The notes: generated by a model from the letters alone, not told the origin. 64,000 nucleotides of DNA from Leifsonia sp. TF02-11 (GCF_017565305.1 NZ_JAGEKP010000003.1:124001-188000); one strand, 5' to 3'. Shown: positions 34,758 through 44,162, counted from the first letter of the stretch. Translations and numbers: made by a program.

Positions 34758-36734
34758 TCACCAGATCGTGACGCGGTCCTCCGGAGCGAGCCACAGGGCA
34801 TCGGCGTCGGTCACCCCGAAGGTGTCGTAGAAGGCGTCGATGTTGCGCACGATCTGGTTGCACCGGAACTCGTTGGGCGAGTGCGGATCGATCGCGAGCA
34901 GCCGGATGACCTCCTCATCGCGCGACTTCTGCTGCCAGGCCTGCGCCCAGGAGAGGAAGAAGCGCTCGGCGCCCGTCAGCCCGTCGACGACCGGAGGCTG
35001 TTCACCGCCGAGCGACAGCAGGTACGCCTTCCAGGCGATGCCGAGACCGCCGAGGTCGCCGATGTTCTCGCCGATGGTGAGGGCGCCGTTGACGTGGTGG
35101 TCGGGCACCTGCGCGGGTGCGAGCGCGTCGTATTGGGCGATGAGGCTGCTGGTGCGCTTCTCGAACGCTTCGCGGTCGGCAGCGGTCCACCAGTCCTCGA
35201 GTTTGCCGTCGCCGTCGAACTTGGACCCCTGGTCGTCGAAGCCGTGGCCGATCTCGTGGCCGATCACCGCGCCGATCGCGCCGTAGTTGGCTGCGTCGTC
35301 GCGGCTCTCGTCGAAGAACGGGTACTGCAGGATGGCGGCGGGGAAGACGATCTCGTTGAAGCCCGGGTTGTAGTACGCGTTGATCGTCTGCGGCGTCATG
35401 AACCACTCGTCGCGGTCGAGCGGCTTGCCGATCTTGCCGAGCTCGCGGTTGAACTCGAAGAGGGCGCCGGCACGCACGTTGCCGATCAGGTCCGTCGGGT
35501 CGATGACCAGCGACGAGTAGTCGCGCCACTTCACCGGGTAGCCGATCTTGGGAGTGAACTTGGCGAGCTTGTCGAGGGCGCGGTCGCGGGTGTCCTCGCC
35601 CATCCACTCGAGTTTCTGGATGCTCTGCCGGTACGCCTCGATCAGGTTGGCGACCAGCGCGTCCATCGCCTTCTTGGCCGTGGGCGGGAAGTGCTTCTCG
35701 ACATAGATGCGGCCGACGGCCTCCCCCATCGCCCCTTCGACGAGCGAGATGCCGCGCTTCCACCTGGCCCGCATCTCCGGCGTTCCGGTGAGGGTGCGGC
35801 CGTAGAAGTCGAAGTTCGCGTCGACGAAGTCGCCGGAGAGGTAAGGGGCAGAGCCGTGGATGATCTGCCAGGCCAGCCAGTCCTTCCACGACTCCAGGCG
35901 GTCGTCGGTGAGCAGGCCGGCGATGCCGGACGTGAACGACGGCTGACGCAGCACCACCTCGGCCAGTGCGCCCTGCGGTGCTTCCAGTCCCTCGGCCCAG
36001 CTGTCGAGACTCGCAGCGCCCCCGCTGTCGCCGCCACCGGCGAACAGCGCGGCCGCGTCGGCCCACGCGTAGAGGTTGTAGGTCTTCTCCGAGTCGCGCG
36101 ACCGCACGTTGTCCCAGTGCTGCGCGGCGATCTCGACCTCGAGGTCGTAGACCCGCTGGGCTCGCTCGGGGGCGTCTTCGAAGCCCGCGAGCTCGAACAT
36201 CCGCTGGATGTGGGCGGCGAACGCCTCACGGACCGGCGCGAACCGCTCCTCGCGGAAGTACGACTCGTCGGGGAGCGAGATCCCGGCCTGCTCGGCGAAG
36301 ACCAGGTAGCGCTCCGGGTCGCCGGGGTCGTTGTCGACGAAGAGCTGGTAGAAACCGCCCACGCCATGCCGCTCCAGCCGGCCGAGCGTCTTCAGGAACT
36401 CCGCGATGCTGTCGACGTCGCTCGCGATCGCCAGCTGCGCCTCGATCGGCTTCGCCCCGAGGGCGTCGACGCGCTCCTCGTCGAGGAAGCTGGTGTAGAG
36501 GTCGCCGAACTTGCGCTCCTCCGTGCCCTCCGGTGCGCTCTGGGCCGCCTCCACGATCTCGCGCACGGCGGCCTCCGACTGCTCGGCGAGCTCCATGAAG
36601 GACCCCCAACGCGCCTTGTCGGACGGGATCTCGGTGCGCGAGATCCAGGTGCCGTTGACGTGCCGGAACAGGTCGTCCTGCGGGCGGATCGTGGGGTCGA
36701 GTTCGTCGGTCGCGATTCCGGAGGTGAGCGTCAT
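34758..36734 (-). CDS. M13 family metallopeptidase (neprilysin/PepO type)
   Basis: 658 residues, no signal peptide, so cytoplasmic like PepO. The zinc motif is GAVIGHEIGHGFDDQG (HExxH) with the third ligand in GENIGDLGGLGIAW. The N-terminal helical domain (DPTIRPQDDLFRHVNGTWI) and the conserved NAYYNPGFNEIVFPAAILQ are intact. M13 enzymes cleave oligopeptides on the amino side of hydrophobic residues. TAGGCT 6 nt before the ATG indicates a leaderless message. Confidence 0.95.
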   Translation of the reverse strand: MTLTSGIATDELDPTIRPQDDLFRHVNGTWISRTEIPSDKARWGSFMELAEQSEAAVREIVEAAQSAPEGTEERKFGDLYTSFLDEERVDALGAKPIEAQLAIASDVDSIAEFLKTLGRLERHGVGGFYQLFVDNDPGDPERYLVFAEQAGISLPDESYFREERFAPVREAFAAHIQRMFELAGFEDAPERAQRVYDLEVEIAAQHWDNVRSRDSEKTYNLYAWADAAALFAGGGDSGGAASLDSWAEGLEAPQGALAEVVLRQPSFTSGIAGLLTDDRLESWKDWLAWQIIHGSAPYLSGDFVDANFDFYGRTLTGTPEMRARWKRGISLVEGAMGEAVGRIYVEKHFPPTAKKAMDALVANLIEAYRQSIQKLEWMGEDTRDRALDKLAKFTPKIGYPVKWRDYSSLVIDPTDLIGNVRAGALFEFNRELGKIGKPLDRDEWFMTPQTINAYYNPGFNEIVFPAAILQYPFFDESRDDAANYGAIGAVIGHEIGHGFDDQGSKFDGDGKLEDWWTAADREAFEKRTSSLIAQYDALAPAQVPDHHVNGALTIGENIGDLGGLGIAWKAYLLSLGGEQPPVVDGLTGAERFFLSWAQAWQQKSRDEEVIRLLAIDPHSPNEFRCNQIVRNIDAFYDTFGVTDADALWLAPEDRVTIW

Positions 36735-36740
36735 GGGGCC

Positions 36741-36746
36741 AGCCTA
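36741..36746 (-). promoter_or_regulatory. -10-like TAGGCT for M13 peptidase
   Basis: TAGGCT is exactly 6 nt upstream of the start codon on the minus strand. Confidence 0.5.
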
Positions 36747-36766
36747 CGGTGCAGGCGCCCCGGCTG

Positions 36767-37168
36767 TCAGGCGCGCGCCGGGGAGGCAGCGCGAAGGCGC
36801 GCGAACGAGAGGAGGAAGAGCGCGGCGAGGATGAGCTCCGCGAGGATCGAGACGGTGCCGGAGAGGCTGCCGTAGCCGGCGAACGAGAAGCCGATGTTGA
36901 CCACGGCGAGGAGGGCGTAGCCCGCGCCGAGCACGCCGGAGAGGAGCGGCCGATTCGTCATCCGCCACCAGGGCCGTGCCGCTCGCAGCGACTCCCCCGG
37001 TCCGCGGAACAGCCGCGACACGAGGTACCAGCCGATGACCTGGAGCACGGTCAGCACGATGGAGGCGACCTCCGAGTGCAGCGCATCGAACACGAGCGCC
37101 AGCACCAGGTTGACCCCGAGCAGCACGATGACGACGAGCGCCTTCTGAGCCGGACTGGTGAAACGCAT
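36767..37168 (-). CDS. Hypothetical membrane protein
   Basis: 133 residues with four hydrophobic helices spanning nearly the whole length (KALVVIVLLGVNLVLALVF, IVLTVLQVIGWYLVSRLF, SGVLGAGYALLAVVNIGFSF, VSILAELILAALFLLSF). No family recognised. It stops 33 bp upstream of the M13 peptidase start on the same strand; cotranscription is possible, though the peptidase seems to have its own promoter. Confidence 0.65.
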   Translation of the reverse strand: MRFTSPAQKALVVIVLLGVNLVLALVFDALHSEVASIVLTVLQVIGWYLVSRLFRGPGESLRAARPWWRMTNRPLLSGVLGAGYALLAVVNIGFSFAGYGSLSGTVSILAELILAALFLLSFARLRAASPARA

Positions 37169-37465
37169 GCTGCCCCCTGGTTGGTTCGAAGGCTAGCATT
37201 TCAGATTTTGGAGCCCAGCCCCGGATGGCGCGCCGGAAGCCGAACGGATGCGGTGCCACCCCGGCACCACACCGACAGACGGGCCCGAGTGTGTCGGCCC
37301 CCTAGATTCCGCATCGCCCCCGGACCCGGCCTCCGGCCTCCGCCCGGCAACCGGCGCTGCTGCCTCTCCCCAGGAGACAGCGCTGCGTCTGAACCAGACG
37401 CAGGTAAAACCCTATTGGTGATATTTGGAGTTTTGCAAATCAGGACGGGAAGCGGTGCCCATGCC
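37169..37465. other. 297-bp intergenic stretch with one hairpin
   Basis: No coding sequence is supported here. It lies between two minus-strand genes and holds a perfect hairpin at 37383-37403 and an AT-rich stretch at about 37404-37440 near the end of the MarR-type gene. The promoter of the hypothetical membrane protein must lie here but no clear -35/-10 pair is evident. Confidence 0.5.
37383..37403. terminator. Hairpin after the MarR-type gene
   Basis: CTGCGTCTG-AAC-CAGACGCAG: perfect 9-bp stem, 3-nt loop, about 60 bp downstream of the regulator stop. It probably ends the ABC exporter operon. Confidence 0.5.
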
Positions 37466-37942
37466 TCAGCCTTCGGATCGCTGGGCGCGGATCTCCTCCC
37501 ACTCGTTGAGCATGTCGGGGAGGCGGTCTTTCATGAACCGGTAGAACCCCGCCATGTCGCGCAGTCGCTCGGTGGCAGGGTCGTCCGGATCGTCGATCGC
37601 TGCGAGACCGGTCTCGGCCTGGTCGGCCAGCACACCGTAGATCGGGCTGTTGCGCACCATCAGCGCGTACCAGTCGGCGGGCATCTGGTAGAGATCCCGT
37701 CGGCTGCCGTTCTGAGACAGCCGGCGCACGATGCCGAGCGTCTGGAGGTAGCGCACCGCTCCCGAGATCGCCGCGGCGCTCACGTCGAGGCGCTCGGCGA
37801 GCTGGGCCGCCGTGAGACCGGCGGACTCGGTCACGGTGAGTGCCATCAGCACCCGCGCCGGCATCTTCGGGAACCCGGCGGCGGTGAGTACCGCCGCCGA
37901 GTGCTCCATCATCTCGGTGAGAGCCTGTTCGTCTCTGGCCAC
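37466..37942 (-). CDS. MarR/GbsR-type transcriptional regulator
   Basis: 158 residues with a winged helix: MPARVLMALTVTESAGLTAAQLAERLDVSAAAISGAVRYLQTLGIVRR, then a wing with basic residues (SQNGSRRDLY) and a C-terminal helical dimer part. It is the third gene of a minus-strand unit, 9 bp after the ABC permease, and probably represses that exporter. The inverted repeat at 40613-40630 before the ATPase gene is a candidate site. Confidence 0.85.
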   Translation of the reverse strand: MARDEQALTEMMEHSAAVLTAAGFPKMPARVLMALTVTESAGLTAAQLAERLDVSAAAISGAVRYLQTLGIVRRLSQNGSRRDLYQMPADWYALMVRNSPIYGVLADQAETGLAAIDDPDDPATERLRDMAGFYRFMKDRLPDMLNEWEEIRAQRSEG

Positions 37943-37951
37943 GCCGCTCCC

Positions 37952-39652
37952 CTAGCCGATCGCGAAGTCCCGGCGACGGATCAGCGCCGCGGACGCGGCG
38001 AGCGCGACCAGCGCGATGCCGAACATCCAGTATCCCCCGGTCCAATCCACTTTTCCGACGACGACCGGCGCGTCCGCGAACGGCGAGATGTGCCGCAGCC
38101 AATCGGGCAGCTTGATGAGCGCACCGAAGATGCCGATGAAGGCGCCGGCGCCGAGCGCTGCCCAGCCGACGGCGACGGTCCAGCTCGGCAGCAGCACGAA
38201 GACCAGCGTGAGCACTCCCAGGTACACGAGCGCGACGGGGAACTGCGCAGCCGCGGCGGCGAACGCGTCGTTGAACGACGAGGCCTTCTCCCCCGCCGCC
38301 ACCGCCGACAAGCCGGCGGCGAGCGCGGCCGCCACCAGCACCAGCACGATCGCGATCAGGCCGACGAGCACGAACTCGAGCAGCCAGCGCACGCGCGAGA
38401 GCGGCGTCGCCATCATGACCTCCGCGGAGCCGCCCACCTCCTCCTGGCGCAGCCGGATGACCGCCTGTACGGCGCACGCCGCGGCGAGGACGCCGACGAT
38501 CGACATGATCGCGGAGAGGAAGAGCGCGGTCATCGAGCCCGAGCCGCCCGCACCCAGGTGGGCGACGGCATCCCGGATGTTCGAGAGACTGGGGTCGTTC
38601 GAGATCGACGTGCTGACGACGCTTCCCAGCGCCCCCGCGAGCACCCCGGTCAGGGCGCCCCCGACGGTCCAGCCGAGGATGGTCGGCCACTGCAGGCGCC
38701 AGGCCAGGCCGAGCGGGCCGTTCAACGTCGGCAGCGCATCCCGCCGGCCCGCTCGCTCGGGCACGAGACCCGCTCCCGAGTCGCGGACCGCCTGAAGGCC
38801 GAAGACTGCCGCGATCAGCACGGCGGCGAGACCGAGCTGCAGAAGCAGCGGCCACCAGTTGTTCTGCACGTAGGGCGAGAACTGTTCGCCCCAGCCGATC
38901 GGGCTGAGCCAGGTCGGCCACCCGGAGACCATCGCGGTGCCGGAACCCGTGACGGTTCCGATGGCGTCGCCGATGCCGCGCAGCACCCAGGCGATCACCA
39001 CGACGGCCGCGGCGTAGCCGTTCGCTCCGCGCGAGGTGCTCATGACCTGCGCGAGCAGGAGGCCCACCGCCAGGAACGCGATCCCGGCTCCCCCGACCGC
39101 GGCACCCGCCACGAACGATCCGTACGCGGGGAGACCGGAGGCGAGGAACCCCAGCGCGGTCGCGAGCGCCAGCACGATGTTCGCGAAGACGCCGTGCACC
39201 ACCGTGGCGATCGTCGGCATCAAGCGCGACGCCGGCGTGGAGCCGACGAGCTCGGCGCGACCGGACTCCTCCTCGGCGCGCGAGTGCCGCACGGCGAGGA
39301 ACGTGTTCATCAGCCCGGCCAGCAGGGCGAGGAAGGTGTAGATCTCGAAGAAGGTGACGGCGGCGAGGCTCGTCCCCTGGGGGAGGCCGCGCAACACCAG
39401 CACCGTCGGGTTGGCGATCGCGAGCTTGACCAGCTCGGCGCGCCCGGAGGCCGAGCCATAGGTCTGATCGATGCTCGCGGCCGAGAACAGCGCAAGGAAC
39501 GCGATGCACAGGATCCAGATGAGCAGCTGCCAGCGGTCGCGACGCAGCCGCTGCCGCAGCAGGACGCGCAGGATCGCACCGCGGCCGTGCGCGGCCGCAG
39601 CGGAGTGGCCTCCCGAACGGGCGGTCGCCCGGTCGGCGGTGGTGGTGCTCAT
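37952..39652 (-). CDS. ABC transporter permease, antibiotic-exporter type
   Basis: 566 residues with about twelve membrane helices in two similar halves, as in the ABC-2 exporters annotated for polyketide or tetronasin resistance. A recurring segment [20 protein letters not shown] and [22 protein letters not shown] appears once in each half, showing the internal duplication. It pairs with the ATPase gene by an ATGA overlap. The substrate is unknown; toxic lipophilic compounds are the usual class. Confidence 0.88.
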   Translation of the reverse strand: MSTTTADRATARSGGHSAAAAHGRGAILRVLLRQRLRRDRWQLLIWILCIAFLALFSAASIDQTYGSASGRAELVKLAIANPTVLVLRGLPQGTSLAAVTFFEIYTFLALLAGLMNTFLAVRHSRAEEESGRAELVGSTPASRLMPTIATVVHGVFANIVLALATALGFLASGLPAYGSFVAGAAVGGAGIAFLAVGLLLAQVMSTSRGANGYAAAVVVIAWVLRGIGDAIGTVTGSGTAMVSGWPTWLSPIGWGEQFSPYVQNNWWPLLLQLGLAAVLIAAVFGLQAVRDSGAGLVPERAGRRDALPTLNGPLGLAWRLQWPTILGWTVGGALTGVLAGALGSVVSTSISNDPSLSNIRDAVAHLGAGGSGSMTALFLSAIMSIVGVLAAACAVQAVIRLRQEEVGGSAEVMMATPLSRVRWLLEFVLVGLIAIVLVLVAAALAAGLSAVAAGEKASSFNDAFAAAAAQFPVALVYLGVLTLVFVLLPSWTVAVGWAALGAGAFIGIFGALIKLPDWLRHISPFADAPVVVGKVDWTGGYWMFGIALVALAASAALIRRRDFAIG

Positions 39653-40593
39653 CGCGCCTTCGCCTCCTCCTCGGTCTGCTCGACCGCGGCCAGCTCGTCG
39701 CCGTAGTGGCGGAGGAACAGCTCCTCCAGCGACGGAGGCGCGACCGTCAGGCTCTTCGCATTCAGCTCGGCGAGCGCGGCGAGCACGGGCGGGAGGCCGT
39801 CGCTGTCCGCCGTGAACTTCACACGGCCGTTGTCGATGCGCAGGTCGTGCGCATCCGGGATACGGGCGAGCTGCTCCTGGGTCACCCCGTCGGCCGCGAA
39901 CGAGATCTCGGTGCGGGTGAGGTGGCGCAGCTGATCGAGCGTGCCGGACTCGACGGTCCTGCCATCGCGGATGATGCTCACACAGTCGCAGAGCTGCTCG
40001 ACCTCCGACAGGATGTGGCTGGACAGCAGGACGGTCGCGCCTTCGCGGGCGATGCGCGCGATCTCGGCGTTGAAGGTCGCCTCCATCAGGGGATCAAGGC
40101 CACTGGTCGGCTCGTCGAGGATGTAGAGGTCGGCCGGCGTCGCGAACGCGGCGACGAGCGCCACCTTCTGCCGGTTGCCCTTCGAGTAGGCGCGACCCTT
40201 CTTGGTCGGGTCGAGCTGGAAGACGTCGACGAGCCGCTTCTTGCGCTCGGCGTACGCCGCTTTGTCCGCTGTGCCTCCGCGCAGTCGCGCGAGGAGGTCG
40301 ATCGCCTCGCCACCGGAGAGGTTCGGCCAGAGGCTGACGTCACCGGGGACGTACGCGATGCGGCGGTGGAGCGCGACGGCGTCACGCCACGGATCGCTCC
40401 CGAAGACGCGGGCACTCCCGCCGTTGGAGCGGGCCAGCCCCAGCAGGATGCGGATGGTGGTGGACTTGCCCGCGCCGTTCGGCCCGAGGAATCCGTGCAC
40501 TTCCCCTTCGGTCACGGCGAGGTCGAGCCCGTTGAGTGCCCGCACCCGGCCGAATCGCTTCTCGAGGCCCGAGGCCTCAATCACTGTGCTCAT
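39649..40593 (-). CDS. ABC transporter ATP-binding protein, drug-exporter type
   Basis: 314 residues. Walker [16 protein letters not shown], Walker [16 protein letters not shown], a switch His in [13 protein letters not shown], and a signature region [14 protein letters not shown] that is degenerate from LSGGQ, as in several DrrA-like ATPases. The C-terminal 90 residues are the extension typical of this class. First gene of the operon ATPase-permease-MarR. TAGAGT 7 nt before the ATG indicates a leaderless start. Confidence 0.92.
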   Translation of the reverse strand: MSTVIEASGLEKRFGRVRALNGLDLAVTEGEVHGFLGPNGAGKSTTIRILLGLARSNGGSARVFGSDPWRDAVALHRRIAYVPGDVSLWPNLSGGEAIDLLARLRGGTADKAAYAERKKRLVDVFQLDPTKKGRAYSKGNRQKVALVAAFATPADLYILDEPTSGLDPLMEATFNAEIARIAREGATVLLSSHILSEVEQLCDCVSIIRDGRTVESGTLDQLRHLTRTEISFAADGVTQEQLARIPDAHDLRIDNGRVKFTADSDGLPPVLAALAELNAKSLTVAPPSLEELFLRHYGDELAAVEQTEEEAKAR

Positions 40594-40600
40594 ACCCGGG

Positions 40601-40606
40601 ACTCTA
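40601..40606 (-). promoter_or_regulatory. -10-like TAGAGT for the ABC exporter operon
   Basis: TAGAGT ends 7 nt before the ATPase start. A -35-like TTCACA lies 18 bp further upstream, inside the inverted repeat at 40613-40630. Confidence 0.5.
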
Positions 40607-40612
40607 CGCTTG

Positions 40613-40630
40613 TTTCAGTAATTTGTGAAA
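40613..40630. promoter_or_regulatory. Inverted repeat TTTCA-N8-TGAAA, candidate MarR-type operator
   Basis: TTTCA at 40613-40617 and TGAAA at 40626-40630 flank an AT-rich centre and overlap the -35 region of the ABC exporter operon, the usual arrangement for autoregulation by the MarR-type protein encoded at its end. Confidence 0.5.
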
Positions 40631-40685
40631 ACTTCTAACGCAATCCTTACGGCGTGTCGGGGCCCGGTCGCGGCGTTCTGGACCG

Positions 40686-41453
40686 TCAGCAGCCGGCGAG
40701 GATGCGCCCCAACGCCGACTTCTCCGCCGGCTTCACCCAGAGACCGTACTTGGCCTTCACGCTGACCTGACGGGCTGCGTACTCGCACCGGAAGCCCACC
40801 GCCGGCGGCAGCCACGTCGCCGCATCGCCCGCGCCCTTGGCCTGGTTGGTCGGCCCGTCCACGGCGAGGAGCTCGAGCGGGTCGTTGGCGAGCTGGACCC
40901 TCGTCTCCTGACTCAGGGACTGCGCCCCGGTCTCCCAGGCGTCGAGGAGCGCGACCACGTGGTCGATCTGCACCCGAGCGGAGGTCTGCTGGCCTCGGGT
41001 GAAAGCGATGGTCGTGCCGGTGTACGGATCGGCGAGCGTGCCGGTGAGCACACGGCAGTCCGACCGTCGCGTGACGTCGGCGAGATCGCGGGCCAAGATG
41101 TCGTCCCTGGTGTCGCAGCCGTTGCGGTCGACGTCGAGCCAGGCCTCGCCGAACTTCGCGACGCGGTCGTATCCGGTGGCAGGCGCCCTGCCCTTCACCG
41201 GAAGGGCCGCGAGTGCGGCGCGCGCTGCTGCGGCGTCGAGGAGGCCGGGGGCCGCGCGGGCGCCGGGAGGAGGTGACACGGCTGGCACGGTCGAGCTCGC
41301 GGCTCCAGGCGCTCTGCTGCCGTCTGTCGCACCGCCGTTCAGTGCGGCGTAGCCTCCCGCGCCCACCAGGGCGATGAGCAGGGCGACGGCAGCGATCGGC
41401 CAGGGAGTGGCACGGCGCCGCACCCCCGAGCGCGCCGTACGGGCCGGCGTCAC
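40686..41453 (-). CDS. Membrane-anchored HNH endonuclease family protein (DUF1524)
   Basis: 255 residues, GTG start overlapping the upstream stop. One membrane helix at about residues 19-38 follows an Arg-rich start, so the enzyme faces outside. A Pro/Ala/Thr-rich linker leads to the nuclease domain: VQIDHVVALLDAWETGAQ (HNH His), NDPLELLAVDGPTNQAKGAGD (Asn), and CEYAARQVSVKAKYGLWV. Such proteins may degrade extracellular DNA. Four Cys could form disulfides outside the cell. Coupled (GTGA) to an unknown upstream gene. Confidence 0.78.
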   Translation of the reverse strand: MTPARTARSGVRRRATPWPIAAVALLIALVGAGGYAALNGGATDGSRAPGAASSTVPAVSPPPGARAAPGLLDAAAARAALAALPVKGRAPATGYDRVAKFGEAWLDVDRNGCDTRDDILARDLADVTRRSDCRVLTGTLADPYTGTTIAFTRGQQTSARVQIDHVVALLDAWETGAQSLSQETRVQLANDPLELLAVDGPTNQAKGAGDAATWLPPAVGFRCEYAARQVSVKAKYGLWVKPAEKSALGRILAGC

Positions 41454-42070
41454 AGGAACGAGTCGTCCGCGAGCCCGCGGTGCAGCCCGCGTCGCGAGAC
41501 GTGGACGCCCGGCCGTTGGGAGGTCGCGATCTCGCCGAGCTCGCGCATGACGCGCCCGTAGAACGGCGCGGCCATCGACGTGCGATAGGCGCTCGGGTGG
41601 AGGTCGGCCTCGTTGCGCAGCCGGATCTCGGCCCTCGATGCTTCGATCGGCGCGATGACTTTGGCGCCACCGCGATAGCGGATGAGCCGGTGCACCCACT
41701 CGTCGAGCGCTTCCGGCAATCCCGCGGGAACCCTGTCGTGCTCGGCGGCGAGCGATGCGCGGGGCGCGCTGTCGGGTGCCGTGGCGTACCGGTCGCGGGC
41801 CGACTGGTCGCTTGCACGCCGCTCGGCACGGAGGACGGCGAGGAGGTCGTCGCTGCGGTTGGCCTGCTGCGCCAGCACCTCGAGAGCCTCGATAGCCGAT
41901 GTGTACTCCTCTTCATAGCCCGCGTAGTCGGAGGGGTGGGCCGAGCGATCGTGCGCCAGATCGGTGCGCGCGGAGGCCGCCTGGCTCTTCGTGAGCACGG
42001 TGCGCCCGTTGCGGACGCGATCGAGACGCCAGGACCAGGTGGACAGGAGTTCCGGCATCAGGTGGCTCAT
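41450..42070 (-). CDS. Hypothetical protein coupled to the HNH nuclease gene
   Basis: 206 residues, highly charged and mostly helical, no membrane segment. Visible features: LSTWSWRLDRVRNGRTVLTKSQA at the start, an Ala/Glu/Arg helical middle, and AAPFYGRVMRELGEIATSQRPG near the end. I do not recognise a family. The stop overlaps the nuclease start by GTGA, so the two are made together; a regulatory or partner role is only inference. TACAGT lies 6 nt before the ATG. Confidence 0.65.
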   Translation of the reverse strand: MSHLMPELLSTWSWRLDRVRNGRTVLTKSQAASARTDLAHDRSAHPSDYAGYEEEYTSAIEALEVLAQQANRSDDLLAVLRAERRASDQSARDRYATAPDSAPRASLAAEHDRVPAGLPEALDEWVHRLIRYRGGAKVIAPIEASRAEIRLRNEADLHPSAYRTSMAAPFYGRVMRELGEIATSQRPGVHVSRRGLHRGLADDSFL

Positions 42071-42076
42071 GCCTCC

Positions 42077-42082
42077 ACTGTA
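42077..42082 (-). promoter_or_regulatory. -10-like TACAGT for hypothetical-HNH operon
   Basis: TACAGT ends 6 nt before the start codon on the minus strand. Confidence 0.45.
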
Positions 42083-42130
42083 GAAAGAGCCTCCGACACC
42101 CGGCCCGCACGACACGTCGGCGGTCCGCGG

Positions 42131-42136
42131 TAGCGT
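42131..42136 (+). promoter_or_regulatory. -10-like TAGCGT for the MATE gene
   Basis: TAGCGT ends 9 nt before the GTG start of the MATE transporter, in a 75-bp divergent region. Confidence 0.4.
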
Positions 42137-42145
42137 GGTCGAGCC

Positions 42146-43480
42146 GTGAACCTCCTCCTCCGCCGCCCGCTCGACCGGGAGATCCTCCGTCTCGCCGTGC
42201 CCGCGCTCGGCGCGCTCGTCGCCGAACCGCTCTTCCTCCTGGCCGACTCGGCGATGGTCGGCCACCTCGGCGTCGCACCGCTCGCCGGGCTCGGCATCGC
42301 GAGCGCGGTGCTGCAGACGATCGTCGGCCTGATGGTGTTCCTGGCCTACTCGACCACACCGGCGGTCGCGCGACGGCTCGGGGCGGGCGACGAGCGCGGC
42401 GCGATCGCGGCCGGGGTCGACGGCACCTGGCTGGCGCTCGGCCTGGGAATCGTGCTGGCCGTGGCCGGCTGGTTCGCCTCGCCGTTCCTCGTCGCGCTGT
42501 TCGGCGCCTCCCCCGAGGTCACGGCACAGGCCACGACCTACCTGACGCTCTCGATGCTCGGCCTGCCCGCCATGCTGCTGGTGTTCGCGACGACCGGCCT
42601 GCTCCGGGGTCTGCAGGACACCCGGACGCCGCTGGCGGTCGCCGTCGGCGGGTTCGGGGCGAACATCATCCTGAACTTCGTCTTCATCTATGTGGCCGGG
42701 CTCGGGATCGCCGGATCCGCGCTCGGTACCGTCGTCGCCCAGTGGGCGATGGTCGTCGTCTACGCGGTGATCGTCGTGCGCCACGCCCGCCGCGTCGGCG
42801 CACCGCTCCTCCCCCACCACAGCGGCATCGGCCGCACCGCACGCGCAGGAGGCTGGCTTTTCCTGCGCACCGCGAGCCTGCGGGCCGCGATGCTGCTCGC
42901 GGTGTTCGCCGCGACCCGGCTGGGGCCGGACGAGCTCGCGGCCTTCCAGGTGACGATGACCGTCTTCGCCACGCTGGCGTTCGCGCTCGATGCCCTCGCG
43001 ATCGCAGCGCAGGCGCTCGTCGGCAAGGGACTCGGGGCCGGACGACTCGACGATGTGCGCGAGGTCCTCCGGCGCTGCGTGCAGTGGGGGATCGGCTCCG
43101 GAGTGGTGCTCGGCGCCGCGACACTCGCCCTCAGCCCGGTCGCGGCCGGCCTGTTCACGAGCGATCCGTCGGTCGCCGCACTGCTGCCGATCGCTCTGGC
43201 GATCATCGGCGTCAGTGCTCCCCTCGGCGGATACGTCTTCGTCCTCGACGGCGTGCTCATCGGGGCGGGCGACGCGCGCTACCTGGCGCTCACCGGGGTG
43301 CTCAACGTCGCGGTGTTCGCTCCCCTCGCCCTGGCGGTCGTCGCCTGGGGCTCGCCCGACGCCGGCGGCCTCGCCGCGCTGACCGCGGCCTTCGCGTTCG
43401 GGTACCTCGGGGCGCGGGCACTCACCCTCGGCCTCCGCGCGCGAGGCCACGCATGGATGCGGCCGGGCGCCGAGCGCTGA
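42146..43480 (+). CDS. MATE family efflux transporter (DinF-like)
   Basis: 444 residues, twelve membrane helices in two homologous halves. It begins RRPLDREILRLAVPALGALVAEPLFLLADSAMVGHLG, the DinF-subfamily start, and contains LRGLQDTRTPL in the first half. MATE proteins extrude cationic drugs or metabolites using H+ or Na+ gradients. GTG start, leaderless type. It is followed by a 700-bp non-coding repeat array. Confidence 0.93.
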   Translation: MNLLLRRPLDREILRLAVPALGALVAEPLFLLADSAMVGHLGVAPLAGLGIASAVLQTIVGLMVFLAYSTTPAVARRLGAGDERGAIAAGVDGTWLALGLGIVLAVAGWFASPFLVALFGASPEVTAQATTYLTLSMLGLPAMLLVFATTGLLRGLQDTRTPLAVAVGGFGANIILNFVFIYVAGLGIAGSALGTVVAQWAMVVVYAVIVVRHARRVGAPLLPHHSGIGRTARAGGWLFLRTASLRAAMLLAVFAATRLGPDELAAFQVTMTVFATLAFALDALAIAAQALVGKGLGAGRLDDVREVLRRCVQWGIGSGVVLGAATLALSPVAAGLFTSDPSVAALLPIALAIIGVSAPLGGYVFVLDGVLIGAGDARYLALTGVLNVAVFAPLALAVVAWGSPDAGGLAALTAAFAFGYLGARALTLGLRARGHAWMRPGAER

Positions 43481-43534
43481 CGCGGCGGCCTCGCGGCGGC
43501 CGCGACTGCCGCCACCTCGTCCCCGCCGACCGCG

Positions 43535-44090
43535 ACATTCGTGACGAATCGGCACATTCGTGGCACGAAACACGACATTCGTCACGAAAGTGCGACACCG
43601 CGTCCGCCACTGGGCACGCGAGGAATCCACGACCCAACGCAAACATTCGTGACGAATCAGCACATTCGTGTTACGAAACACGACATTCGTCACGAAAGTG
43701 GGCCACGCCTCTCGCGTCCCGTGACCTGCGCCGAATCCCACCGGGCTCGCCGCGAGGATCGCGGCGAGTACGCGCCACCACCACATGCCTCACGACCTTG
43801 GCGCCACAAGTCACGACATTCGTGACGAATCAGCACACTCGTGGCACGAAACACGACATTCGTCACGAAAGCGCGACACCACCGCGTCCGCCACTGCGCA
43901 CGCGAGGAACCCACGACCCAACGCAAACATTCGTGACGAATCGGCACATTCGTGGCACGAAACACGACATTCGTCACGAAAGGACGACACAGCATCCGCC
44001 ACTGCGCACGCGAGGAACCCACGACCCAACGCAAACATTCGTGACGAATCAGCACATTCGTGGCACGAAACACGACATTCGTGAAGAACG
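43535..44090. repeat. Array of five 56-bp triple-palindrome units
   Basis: Units start at 43535, 43643, 43816, 43927 and 44035. Each has three palindromes with arms TTCGT/ACGAA and centres G, GGC (GTT in unit 2) and C, centre-to-centre exactly 20 bp. Unit 3 has one arm changed (CTCGT) and unit 5 has its last palindrome broken. Spacers of 52-55 bp between units 1-2, 3-4 and 4-5 are near copies of one another; the 2-3 spacer is 117 bp and unrelated. The same triple occurs at 51520-51574. Confidence 0.9.
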
Positions 44091-44162
44091 TCGCGGCGCG
44101 CGGAGCGGCGACGCGCGCTTCGGCGTTGGCGATCTCGGCGCGCACGTCGACGAAGTCACCGC

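Noticed and set aside
36749-39706. Long plus-strand open frame of 985 codons
   Set aside because: It is antisense to well-supported minus-strand genes (membrane protein, MarR-type regulator, ABC permease), and its composition (His/Arg/Asp/Gly-rich) is that of an antisense frame in GC-rich DNA.
43535-44090. CRISPR array
   Set aside because: The 56-bp units with 52-55 bp spacers look like one at first, but the spacers are near copies of each other, one spacer is 117 bp, the units consist of three palindromes, and no cas gene is nearby.
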